A DNA stretch of 64,000 nt from Turbatrix aceti (Eukaryota; Nematoda; Chromadorea; Rhabditida; Panagrolaimidae). The stretch covers positions 691,246 to 755,245 of the forward strand of contig OZ017770.1 of the NCBI GenBank assembly GCA_963969345.1. The letters run 5' to 3'. Numbering within the stretch: position 1 is the stretch's first letter; the number at the start of each line of letters is the position of its first letter. The notes under the pieces were generated by a model. That model had not been told where the DNA came from and did no database searches. It was given only the letters and a program-made list of their open reading frames with translations. Shown piece after piece: positions 19,202 through 30,220 of this stretch. The translations under genes were made by a program, and so were the position numbers.

Positions 19202-20878
19202 ATGATTTTTCGTAAAATGCGCATACAACAAAAGTTATGTGTACTGATATCGATTACGGCACTCTGCACACTATGCTACTATCTGATTATGGATCGTGCA
19301 TTATTAATTCCTGATTACCCTACTAATGTTACTGTCATACGTGTCGCAGTCAAAAACGTAACCCAGCTGTTTCGTCCCTTTCCTTCTAATTTTGCTCCAT
19401 CAGGGAGGCTTTCTAACATCAGAAGTGCATTCTTGGTATCAAACAATCAAATACGGTTATCAATTGTTCAGCCTCATAAATTGAGGTATGTTGTGCCTTA
19501 TATGTCATATATCTTTGCTAAGCTTTATAATTTTTAGAAAATTTTTGTATTATAAGTATGGAAATATTGTGGGAAAAATCACTACCCTGTGTCATCAGCC
19601 GACGTGTCTAGACTTTTACTCAAAGCCTTGTAGCATGATTGGATTTATTGGTTTTGCCAAAATCAAATATAATCCTGAAATTAAGCAGTTATACTTTTCT
19701 CGTAAAAAAAACGACTTTCACACCCCAATAGATATTGTGTAGGTGTTAACACTTACATCAAACTTTTTTAGAATACATTTTTTTCAGCGATGTTCGACCT
19801 AAGGAGTCATACGATCATGTTTTGGGAGTATGCGTACAAGCTGTGTATCTTCACAGCGACTACACACTATTTGTACAATTTTTTGAATATTGGCTTGATC
19901 AAGGAGCAACCATATTTTACATTTACTATGAATCCTTTTCGAATGAAGTGCTGGAGATCATAAAATTTTATCAACGAAAATCAAACGTATCGATCAGTTT
20001 AGTAGAATGGTCACAACTGCTTCGTCCTCCGAATCAGAGATATAATCCCAATGAATACATGTATCGCTTAGAAATGATGCTCTCAATTTTTGACTGCATA
20101 CATCGCTCGAGAACACATGCAAAATTCGTTGTCCAAACCGATCTAGATGAACTTGTTTACATTAGCAGTGGGCAGACAGTGCGGCAATTTTTGGAAGACT
20201 ACTCCGTCGCTCATCCTAGATTTGCCTCTCTTCAATTGCAAAGCCAACGTATACGCTTTGTGCGTCGAGTCTTTATTCGAAAAATGATAATACTAAAGTT
20301 TCAGCAGTCAGATGAACATAACGTAACCTCTCCCCACAGTGTGTCATTCAACGAGCTACAGAATGTGTCCATTGAAATCAAACCATTTGACCCGCCCTAC
20401 TATTCAAAGATAATGTATCGCCCGGAACGTGTCGTTCGCGTCCACGCACACAAGCAATTAACACCCGAAAGGGATGAAAATAATAAACTGTATCAAAACT
20501 TGCAACTCAACGTGACTGACGGCGTGATACTTCATGTTCGGTACAGTATTATTCTTAAACTAAAATAAAAATATTATTTTTAGTCGATCAGAAAACGCCA
20601 ACTTTAAATGGAAAGAAACTGAATCTACGGATATTTTAGCGCCATATATTGAAAGATGGGCTCAAAATCTCAAAAACAGACTCAAAGGATATACATTTGC
20701 CATATCAAAATGGTCCGACAATGGATTGCAGATTTTAGCCGAAGTTGAACGGTGTCGCAACCTGATGAAAGACAACAAAGACACAATGTGCCACAGCGTA
20801 GCGCTTTGTGAGACCATTCTCGACACTAATTATCCTGGCCATTTCATTCACGCTAATAACAGTTGGGTCGCATTATAG
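19202..20878 (+). CDS. Glycosyltransferase family 92 (DUF23) protein, intact copy
   Basis: Four exons: 19202-19485, 19538-19738, 19788-20540 and 20584-20878, in phase, giving 510 residues. Residues 10-28 are a hydrophobic signal-anchor, as in type II Golgi glycosyltransferases. The GT92 core begins at LGVCVQAVYLHSDY and includes EYWLDQGA, a nucleotide-sugar/metal-binding DxD-type motif DLDE at about 280-283, and a late VRVHAHK segment followed by HVR. GT92 enzymes of nematodes include GALT-1, which adds beta-1,4-galactose to core fucose of N-glycans; the substrate of this member is not predictable. The polyadenylation signal AATAAA is at 20944-20949. It is convergent with the GATA gene. The 3' half, from inside exon 2, is part of the 6.9-kb tandem duplication. 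Confidence 0.9.
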
Positions 20879-22082
20879 TTGTAATTTTTTCTCATTTAAA
20901 CACCGGTTGTTTTCATGGTTTGCGTTGTTTTTAATATATAACAAATAAAAGACTGTAATAATATATTCATGTGCAAATAAATGTGCGCCAAGAATTTTAT
21001 CTATAAAAATCGAACATGTCCTGTTCGTTGAAAAAAAGAATCTGCAGAACCCAAATTTTTCGACTGGATGTATTTTGCAAAAGCAAAAAAAAAACATGTC
21101 GTTGCGTATAAAATGCTTTCATCGCTTTCTGCCGCATAGTATTTTTCAATTTTTTGTAACCATGGGTTTGATATGCCACTTGTAAGTCATGTGAATCACG
21201 ATTTATTTACGTACTTACAAAAAAACATGAATGCCGTATGGGAATGGAACAAAAAAATGCGAAAAAAACACATGAAAATCCCCGAAATTTACGTTTTTGT
21301 GAAAAAAAACGTGGTAAAGCTGATGGATGATAAAAGCACGTTTAGTCCAACCGAAACAAAACGAAAAGAAAAATAATAATAAATAAAATTAAAGAAAAAG
21401 TCAAGATCAATTGAATAAAGCCACGGTGAAGACATCAAGAGAGGATCATTGTCAAAAAAGTGAATACCATTGCCAGAAGTACAAAATTATTATTACAGAT
21501 AAAAGAACAAGGCTGCAAAAAATATTGATTGTCAAAGGCCACAAAAAAACAAAAAATGTTATTGAGTTACTGCGGATACCTAGATCCAAAAAATGGATGC
21601 CGCCTTGATTTTGATGGTTCACAATAACATTGTTACCCGTAGTATGACAACCCGTTAAGAATGCTATCCTGGGAGGCGCATGCAATGATGTGTGGTAATG
21701 TGCTGATGAGTGATAAGGACGAGAAAACATAAAATACGGTGTCAATACAAATCAGTATGGTAAAAAGTGCAACATGATATTAAACAAAGTAAAAACATGA
21801 AAAAAATACATAAACACTTAGGACGTGCCAAAGTTGCTATTGTGCAACAAATAACAATGTTAGTAATCAGAGGTATGCAAAATACAGATTAATGACTACA
21901 AAATATCACATTGACAAACAAAACAGCTTGCCAGTTAGTGGTGGTTGGTTAATTAGTTTTAAACATGATAGTTGAAAGAAATGCCACAGCAAAATACTGC
22001 AAAGTTAAGAAAATGAAAACACTGACGAACACAGAAGCTTACATAAGAAATAGACGTAAATAGACGACACCAAACAAAAAAA
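20879..22082. other. Spacer between convergent GT92 and GATA genes
   Basis: The 3' flanks of two converging genes. Short Lys-rich ORFs on the plus strand (for example 21173-21376) look like A-rich noise. It probably contains the GATA 3' UTR, which is A-rich on the plus strand. Confidence 0.45.
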
Positions 22083-23331
22083 TTAAGCATTCGAACCCAA
22101 TTGAGCAGTCTGTGGCTGCTCCATAAAGTTCGGGAAGACATTTGCCATCGAGACAATTGGTGAATCACTGATAAAGCTCAGCGAAGGAAGCAATGAACTT
22201 CCCAGGGATGTTGCAAGCTGTTCGAGGCCTAAAAGACCGTCCTGAGCGATCCCTCCGTTCTTGGAAGACTTCGGGGTACCACCGACGTCGTTGGAGGCTT
22301 CTTCATCGCTGTTTGCGTTTTTCCTGCGGAAGCGCTGCTGGATGACGTCCTTGCGCATGTGCACAGGGCGGTTTGTCTAAAAATCAAGATTTAATAGAAA
22401 TCATGTACAAAGAATGACCAACCTTGTGCAGTCTGTAGTACAGCCCACATGCATTGCATACAAGCCGACCTTCCTGGTCCCGTCGCCACGCAGTCGTGGT
22501 CAAAGTGTGACAGTTCGCACAACTTTGTACGTTCGGATCAATGGAGGACAAGAAATCCTTGATTTGCTGCTCATCCTGAAAATAATTATATTTAGCAATT
22601 ATTAGTGATGGGAAGAGTCCGCCACTTACCATCACGCCTCCGTCTTCATTTTCAAATCCCATGTTTTCGGTCTTGATGACAACAGGCGAAGCCGATCGTT
22701 TTGGAGATGCTTTTGCGACGCCATTGCTTTTTTTTGCCGGAGCTGGGGCTGGTTCGGCAGCGGTACCATTTTCCAGTGATAGCAAGGCATTGAGATCACA
22801 GCCGGTCTGGCCTAGTAGGGTAGCAAGTGACAAGTTGTCCAGCAATTGTTGCTGGTTTGGCGCTGCGTTTTGCGTGCCATTTGAGTGTTTTTCCAATAAA
22901 GCGGAGACAAAGTTTTCAATTGACATGTTTGAATTTTCGTGAGCCGAAGCTGCAACCTTCTGAATGTTATTCCTTGCTGGCTTTCGCTTTCTGCTTCCTG
23001 ATACGTTGTTTCCCAATTTTCCCTCAGCATTTTCCCGTGGCGATTCTGGTTCTGTATTTGCGGACAGTGGTCTGGGTAGTATCAAATTGTTTTCCGTAGA
23101 CGGAGACGCTGTACTCGCTCTTTGTTCTTTGGCTTGTAATCTCAATTTTTTCTGAGGAGGATTTGAAGTGCCTTTTGAAGAAATTTCTTCTACTTTGGCA
23201 AAAATTAAATCCAATTTCAAGGCAACTTCTGATACCATTACTCTGAGATCATTGTGTAGACTTTGGCATGAATGACAAGCGGATTGCTCGTTCATACTAC
23301 TGGGAGACACAGACGTGGATGCCATAACCAT
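22083..23331 (-). CDS. GATA-type zinc-finger transcription factor, copy 1
   Basis: Three exons on the minus strand: 23331-22630, 22575-22423 and 22376-22083, giving 382 residues. A single C-terminal-type GATA finger spans 253-277 with spacing C-x2-C-x17-C-x2-C (CANC and CNAC). The basic tail is split by the last intron (YYRLHK, then [20 protein letters not shown]). The finger and its HMRKD-IQQRFRR tail recall the C. elegans EGL-18/ELT-6 group more than ELT-1, but that assignment is tentative and from memory. The N-terminal part has a short helical region and a basic stretch ([11 protein letters not shown]) and is otherwise low complexity. The copy-1 promoter is limited to the 3.2 kb inside the duplicated unit. 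The start could be 23331 or 23325 (MVM). An acceptor-like site about 30 nt upstream suggests a 5' UTR intron or trans-splicing. Confidence 0.92.
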
Positions 23332-26300
23332 GATAAAGCATCCAAATCGATTTAAAGTTCAACCTGAAAAAAATCCTGCATATAGAATTGTGTAAGATAC
23401 GCGCGGGACACGACAGTAAGATTTTACAGTATCCACCTGATTCTATCAAAGTAGCAAACGTGTGCCCGTAAGTAGAATTCTTGCACGGTAAAGCTCGCAA
23501 GTGCCGTGATCTGTATAAATAACAGGCAAGTGCTACGTCAGAAATGCGCACAACAAAAAGGCAGAACCCTGATAAGATGTGCTCATTAGAAGCGGTGCAA
23601 ACGGGGTGTTGAATTAAAACTAATTGATAAAAGGGAGCGATAACGATGATGAAAGATAAAACTACTGATAACGTTTAAAAAAGAATTGGAAACGTAAACT
23701 TCACAATAAGGCCTCTTATATTATAGAAAGTCAAGAGCATCACAGGACGTAAACACATTAATTTGTAAAACATCCATCAGTACTGTGTTAAAGATAACGT
23801 AAATGACCAAAAAACTGAAACAAAGAGATGCATCGGGCAAAAAAAGATAGTTATTGTGACGCCACAGTGTTAAAACGTATAAATATAAAACGCTGGCACG
23901 GCACTCTAAAATTTGTTTCTATGTATTTTTCAGAGAAAAAGACAGATTACGCGTGGACAAGGTTACGAATAAGAAATACGTGTAGTAGTGGTTATGACCA
24001 CAGCAGCGTACATCCAGGTTAAAAACATGGTTACGAAATGTTATTGCATAGATGTGTCCGTTGTTGTGTCACTCTGATGATAAGCGCTCTTTTTCGGCAT
24101 TGAACACACAAAAAATAAATGGCATAAAGGTCCGAAAAAGTAGGGTAGGCTATGGTAGTAATAGTTTAGCGGTCGGTGAAGAAAACGTATTCCACAGGAT
24201 TGAATACGCAATGAACAGATTGCGCCCTGGAGCGCGCGCCAATGCAGGCAGGCAACGACAAAAGCTGTTCCACCCGTTTACAGGGCGTTGTCGGTCATTC
24301 CAAAAAATGCCGTTTTACGAAACAAAAACAGTTAATTGTGTACTTCTTATCAGACAGTTTTATTCGTTTTCTGTTAGTGGCTAGGAAAAGAAAAGCAAGG
24401 AATTAGAAGTTGAATTTGTAAGATTTTTGATTCGTCAAAAGTCATCAGAAAAGATCCGCATAATCCTAAATGCTCCATTTTAATCAAAAATAAAGGGAAA
24501 AACTGCACTTGTGAGTAAGTAGTGTAGTGATACCTCAAAGTTAGATATCATTGCGTGTATAGCGTATGATAAATTTTTTTCTCTCTTTGGTCACGATAAA
24601 AAACAAGGCCCCCTTTTGGTCGCGATAAAAACCACGATGAAATATGAAATGGATAAATAATTCCACTACAAAATGCAAAGCACATAAAACATACGAAGGT
24701 TTGGCAATATGTTGAAAGCCCTCTCTGATATCCTAGCAACTAATCAGCACAACAAAGAAGGGGAAAAAACTTGTCAAATTTTGACAATGCCATTTACGAT
24801 AACCCTGCCAGGCAAGCAGAGGAAAAAATATAACAACACTAAAGGCTGTTAAGTTTTTCCTCTCTTTTGTTGTCTATTCGTTGACTGATGTAAAGATATG
24901 CAGCAAGACCTTGTGCATTTTTTTATGATCAACCAAAAATTCGCATATTCATTTTAAGTAGATAAATGTCATGCAAAAGGTGCCAATAAAGGAAGAAAGA
25001 CGACTGAAAGTTATCAGTTAAGACAAACGTGCTTGCTTGCCCAATGCGTGTTGCTTCATAAGATCGCAAAATGTAAAAAAACGCCATAAGCGCCTACACA
25101 TTCCGAAAAAAAAGTTCCAGTCTTTTTCAGACAGGGATAGTACTACTACCTACGCAGTAAAAAAAACGACCACACCAAGGCAGGTTTTTTGAAAAGTGGC
25201 ACTGATATAGCAAAAAATTGAAATAAAGCATGATAAAGCGGAGCAAAAAAAGAAGGAAAGCAAGTGGCAAAGTAACGATTGTTGTTATTTTGAAATGCAT
25301 GCTACACTTAATCCAGAAATGATATCAAGTAAAAAAAACTATTCGTTTCATTTCTAATCACAGTGGTTATGAGCGTAAGAAGCAATAGAGCCTTTGTATA
25401 AGAGCCGTATTCCTTATAAGCAAAACGTATACTAAGACTGATTAAACTTCGAAAAGGCGCTGCACAACTTCGTAGTATTCCGTTTCAAAAAAAACATTAT
25501 CCATGTAGCTGCGGCCATTTTGGTCATTTCAAAAACCGTCGAGAATGATAAGACGTCAAGCAAACAATCTTATCGCGACAAAAATCTACAATACCACAAC
25601 ACTGATTCAAAAGGAAAGAAAGGGGAAGAGGCGGTAACGGTATTTGAGAGAACAATAAGCAGAATGGTGAACGACAAATACTGTCGTAGAATTGACTCCA
25701 TTGTTGATTGGTATCGGCCGCTACCTGGCTGGCGGCGAGCAACGACGCATCGCGCAATCAGCGAGAGGTCAACAAAATTTTGACAGCAACCAAAAATCGC
25801 AAAACTACGAATATGTCCCTCTCTCCCGTCTTCGCATCAGTGCTTTTCAAAAGAACTGGATTTATAATAACTAAGGTTAACATCCGGGTGAATAATCATC
25901 ATGCCATAGTCTGCAGCTGCTGGCTAACAGCAGTGGTAGTGGCAAAGTGAGTTGGAGAGCGGGAATATGGAAAAAGATAACGAAGTCTTGACGAGGACAA
26001 ATAAGACTGTGCCCTGCTTATGTAGTCGTTAACAAAAATATCAACTTATTAGTTGAACAAACAAAACCGATATATATTTTAAACTACGCGCTGGTTAAAA
26101 AAAACATTACTTTTATATGCTAAATGTCATATAACATGCCAGATGCACTATCAGTACTGCTCTACGATGCACTTATCCCTGTTGCAAACAGTGTTGCAAC
26201 TATTGTTTTACGAAAAGCAGTTTAAGTTGTTTACAATACTCTGGTGCTCACCAGAAAAAAAGCTTCAAACCTAGCATTTTGGTCGCTGTCTGCAAGTGTG

Positions 26301-26571
26301 ATAAATGTGCCGAAGTTAAACAGTAGAAAAAAAGCGCCAAAACTGAACAGTCGACCGAAAACAAGAAAGTTAATGGGAAAGCTGGACAATAACGGACAAT
26401 CGCTTTGCATCAGGTAGTGCCCGGAAAGGGTGGTTCCCAGCTATCCGCATGACCTTGCCAAACACGAACAGCGTTTGTAAAAATGTCAGCGAGGAACAGA
26501 GCATGTGTTATCCAGAATAAACAGCGGGTTGGAAAAAAACAGGGTCATTTTCCGAAATCTACGTATCAAAA
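23332..26571. other. Upstream region of GATA copy 1, no coding region seen
   Basis: About 3.2 kb with no recognisable protein. The plus strand is A-rich, so the GATA sense strand is T-rich like an intron. Many GATA-factor binding motifs occur, densest at 23570-23797. It may hold promoter, enhancer and 5' UTR introns of the GATA gene. Confidence 0.4.
23570..23797. promoter_or_regulatory. Cluster of WGATAA motifs upstream of GATA gene
   Basis: Five WGATAA hexamers lie in 228 bp: 23570-23575, 23625-23630, 23654-23659, 23666-23671 and 23792-23797, all on the plus strand. WGATAR is the consensus for GATA factors, so this could be an autoregulatory element. The same cluster is present in copy 2 (30459-30686). 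Confidence 0.45.
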
Positions 26572-27767
26572 AAGCAGTTATACTTTTCTCGTAAAAAAAA
26601 CGACTTTCACACCCCAATAGATATTGTGTAGGTGTTAACACTTACATCAAACTTTTTTTGAATACATTTTTTTCAGCGATGTTCGACCTAAGGAGTCATA
26701 CGATCATGTTTTGGGAGTATGCGTACAAGCTGTGTATCTTCACAGCGACTACACACTATTTGTACAATTTTTTGAATATTGGCTTGATCAAGGAGCAACC
26801 ATATTTTACATTTACTATGAATCCTTTTCGAATGAAGTGCTGGAGATCATAAAATTTTATCAACGAAAATCAAACGTATCGATCAGTTTAGTAGAATGGT
26901 CACAACTGCTTCGTCCTCCGAATCAGAGATATAATCCCAATGAATACATGTATCGCTTAGAAATGATGCTCTCAATTTTTGACTGCATACATCGCTCGAG
27001 AACACATGCAAAATTCGTTGTCCAAACCGATCTAGATGAACTTGTTTACATTAGCAGTGGGCAGACAGTGCGGCAATTTTTGGAAGACTACTCCGTCGCT
27101 CATCCTAGATTTGCCTCTCTTCAATTGCAAAGCCAACGTATACGCTTTGTGCGTCGAGTCTTTATTCGAAAAATGATAATACTAAAGTTTCAGCAGTCAG
27201 ATGAACATAACGTAACCTCTCCCCACAGTGTGTCATTCAACGAGCTACAGAATGTGTCCATTGAAATCAAACCATTTGACCCGCCCTACTATTCAAAGAT
27301 AATGTATCGCCCGGAACGTGTCGTTCGCGTCCACGCACACAAGCAATTAACACCCGAAAGGGATGAAAATAATAAACTGTATCAAAACTTGCAACTCAAC
27401 GTGACTGACGGCGTGATACTTCATGTTCGGTACAGTATTATTCTTAAACTAAAATAAAAATATTATTTTTAGTCGATCAGAAAACGCCAACTTTAAATGG
27501 AAAGAAACTGAATCTACGGATATTTTAGCGCCATATATTGAAAGATGGGCTCAAAATCTCAAAAACAGACTCAAAGGATATACATTTGCCATATCAAAAT
27601 GGTCCGACAATGGATTGCAGATTTTAGCCGAAGTTGAACGGTGTCGCAACCTGATGAAAGACAACAAAGACACAATGTGCCACAGCGTAGCGCTTTGTGA
27701 GACCATTCTCGACACTAATTATCCTGGCCATTTCATTCACGCTAATAACAGTTGGGTCGCATTATAG
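26572..27767 (+). pseudogene. 5'-truncated GT92 copy
   Basis: It contains the last 54-56 bases of exon 2, then exon 3 (26677-27429) and exon 4 (27473-27767), with the coding sequence and splice sites of the catalytic part unchanged. Exon 1 and most of exon 2, which encode the signal-anchor and stem, are missing because the duplication breakpoint lies inside exon 2. Unless new upstream exons were captured from the GATA upstream DNA it now abuts, it cannot make a Golgi-anchored enzyme. There is no disabling mutation yet, which fits a very young duplicate. Confidence 0.85.
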
Positions 27768-28971
27768 TTGTAATTTTTTCTCATTTAAACACCGGTTGTT
27801 TTCATGGTTTGCGTTGTTTTTAATATATAACAAATAAAAGACTGTAATAATATATTCATGTGCAAATAAATGTGCGCCAAGAATTTTATCTATAAAAATC
27901 GAACATGTCCTGTTCGTTGAAAAAAAGAATCTGCAGAACCCAAATTTTTCGACTGGATGTATTTTGCAAAAGCAAAAAAAAAACATGTTGTTGCGTATAA
28001 AATGCTTTCATCGCTTTCTGCCGCATAGTATTTTTCAATTTTTTGTAACCATGGGTTTGATATGCCACTTGTAAGTCATGTGAATCACGATTTATTTACG
28101 TACTTACAAAAAAACATGAATGCCGTATGGGAATGGAACAAAAAAATGCGAAAAAAACACATGAAAATCCCCGAAATTTACGTTTTTGTGAAAAAAAACG
28201 TGGTAAAGCTGATGGATGATAAAAGCACGTTTAGTCCAACCGAAACAAAACGAAAAGAAAAATAATAATAAATAAAATTAAAGAAAAAGTCAAGATCAAT
28301 TGAATAAAGCCACGGTGAAGACATCAAGAGAGGATCATTGTCAAAAAAGTGAATACCATTGCCAGAAGTACAAAATTATTATTACAGATAAAAGAACAAG
28401 GCTGCAAAAAATATTGATTGTCAAAGGCCACAAAAAAACAAAAAATGTTATTGAGTTACTGCGGATACCTAGATCCAAAAAATGGATGCCGCCTTGATTT
28501 TGATGGTTCACAATAACATTGTTACCCGTAGTATGACAACCCGTTAAGAATGCTATCCTGGGAGGCGCATGCAATGATGTGTGGTAATGTGCTGATGAGT
28601 GATAAGGACGAGAAAACATAAAATACGGTGTCAATACAAATCAGTATGGTAAAAAGTGCAACATGATATTAAACAAAGTAAAAACATGAAAAAAATACAT
28701 AAACACTTAGGACGTGCCAAAGTTGCTATTGTGCAACAAATAACAATGTTAGTAATCAGAGGTATGCAAAATACAGATTAATGACTACAAAATATCACAT
28801 TGACAAACAAAACAGCTTGCCAGTTAGTGGTGGTTGGTTAATTAGTTTTAAACATGATAGTTGAAAGAAATGCCACAGCAAAATACTGCAAAGTTAAGAA
28901 AATGAAAACACTGACGAACACAGAAGCTTACATAAGAAATAGACGTAAATAGACGACACCAAACAAAAAAA

Positions 28972-30220
28972 TTAAGCATTGGAACCCAATTGAGCAGTCT
29001 GTGGCTGCTCCATAAAGTTCGGGAAGACATTTGCCATCGAGACAATTGGTGAATCACTGATAAAGCTCAGCGAAGGAAGCAATGAACTTCCCAGGGATGT
29101 TGCAAGCTGTTCGAGGCCTAAAAGACCGTCCTGAGCGATCCCTCCGTTCTTGGAAGACTTCGGGGTACCACCGACGTCGTTGGAGGCTTCTTCATCGCTG
29201 TTTGCGTTTTTCCTGCGGAAGCGCTGCTGGATGACGTCCTTGCGCATGTGCACAGGGCGGTTTGTCTAAAAATCAAGATTTAATAGAAATCATGTACAAA
29301 GAATGACCAACCTTGTGCAGTCTGTAGTACAGCCCACATGCATTGCATACAAGCCGACCTTCCTGGTCCCGTCGCCACGCAGTCGTGGTCAAAGTGTGAC
29401 AGTTCGCACAACTTTGTACGTTCGGATCAATGGAGGACAAGAAATCCTTGATTTGCTGCTCATCCTGAAAATAATTATATTTAGCAATTATTAGTGATGG
29501 GAAGAGTCCGCCACTTACCATCACGCCTCCGTCTTCATTTTCAAATCCCATGTTTTCGGTCTTGATGACAACAGGCGAAGCCGATCGTTTTGGAGATGCT
29601 TTTGCGACGCCATTGCTTTTTTTTGCCGGAGCTGGGGCTGGTTCGGCAGCGGTACCATTTTCCAGTGATAGCAAGGCATTGAGATCACAGCCGGTCTGGC
29701 CTAGTAGGGTAGCAAGTGACAAGTTGTCCAGCAATTGTTGCTGGTTTGGCGCTGCGTTTTGCGTGCCATTTGAGTGTTTTTCCAATAAAGCGGAGACAAA
29801 GTTTTCAATTGACATGTTTGAATTTTCGTGAGCCGAAGCTGCAACCTTCTGAATGTTATTCCTTGCTGGCTTTCGCTTTCTGCTTCCTGATACGTTGTTT
29901 CCCAATTTTCCCTCAGCATTTTCCCGTGGCGATTCTGGTTCTGTATTTGCGGACAGTGGTCTGGGTAGTATCAAATTGTTTTCCGTAGACGGAGACGCTG
30001 TACTCGCTCTTTGTTCTTTGGCTTGTAATCTCAATTTTTTCTGAGGAGGATTTGAAGTGCCTTTTGAAGAAATTTCTTCTACTTTGGCAAAAATTAAATC
30101 CAATTTCAAGGCAACTTCTGATACCATTACTCTGAGATCATTGTGTAGACTTTGGCATGAATGACAAGCGGATTGCTCGTTCATACTACTGGGAGACACA
30201 GACGTGGATGCCATAACCAT
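28972..30220 (-). CDS. GATA-type zinc-finger transcription factor, copy 2
   Basis: Same three-exon structure as copy 1: 30220-29519, 29464-29312 and 29265-28972. The predicted 382-residue protein appears identical to that of copy 1; the one coding difference noticed (TCG to TCC, Ser codon near the C-terminus) is silent. The single GATA finger is intact. This copy keeps the original upstream context past 33460, whereas copy 1 is cut off after 3.2 kb by the duplicated GT92 fragment. Regulation of the two copies may therefore differ although the proteins do not. Confidence 0.92.

Larger units (their letters stand above)
19683..26571. repeat. Tandem segmental duplication, unit 1 (6,889 bp)
   Basis: This unit reappears at 26572-33459 at a constant offset of 6,889 and then 6,888 after a one-base deletion. 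It starts 56 bases before the end of GT92 exon 2 and ends in non-coding DNA upstream of the GATA gene. It carries GT92 exons 3-4, the whole GATA coding region and 3.2 kb of GATA upstream sequence. The junction overlaps by one A only. Confidence 0.97.

Noticed and set aside
21173..21608. Lys-rich plus-strand ORFs (also in the second copy at 28062-28497)
   Set aside because: They are translations of A-rich non-coding DNA between the convergent GT92 and GATA genes; they repeat in copy 2 only because the whole unit is duplicated.
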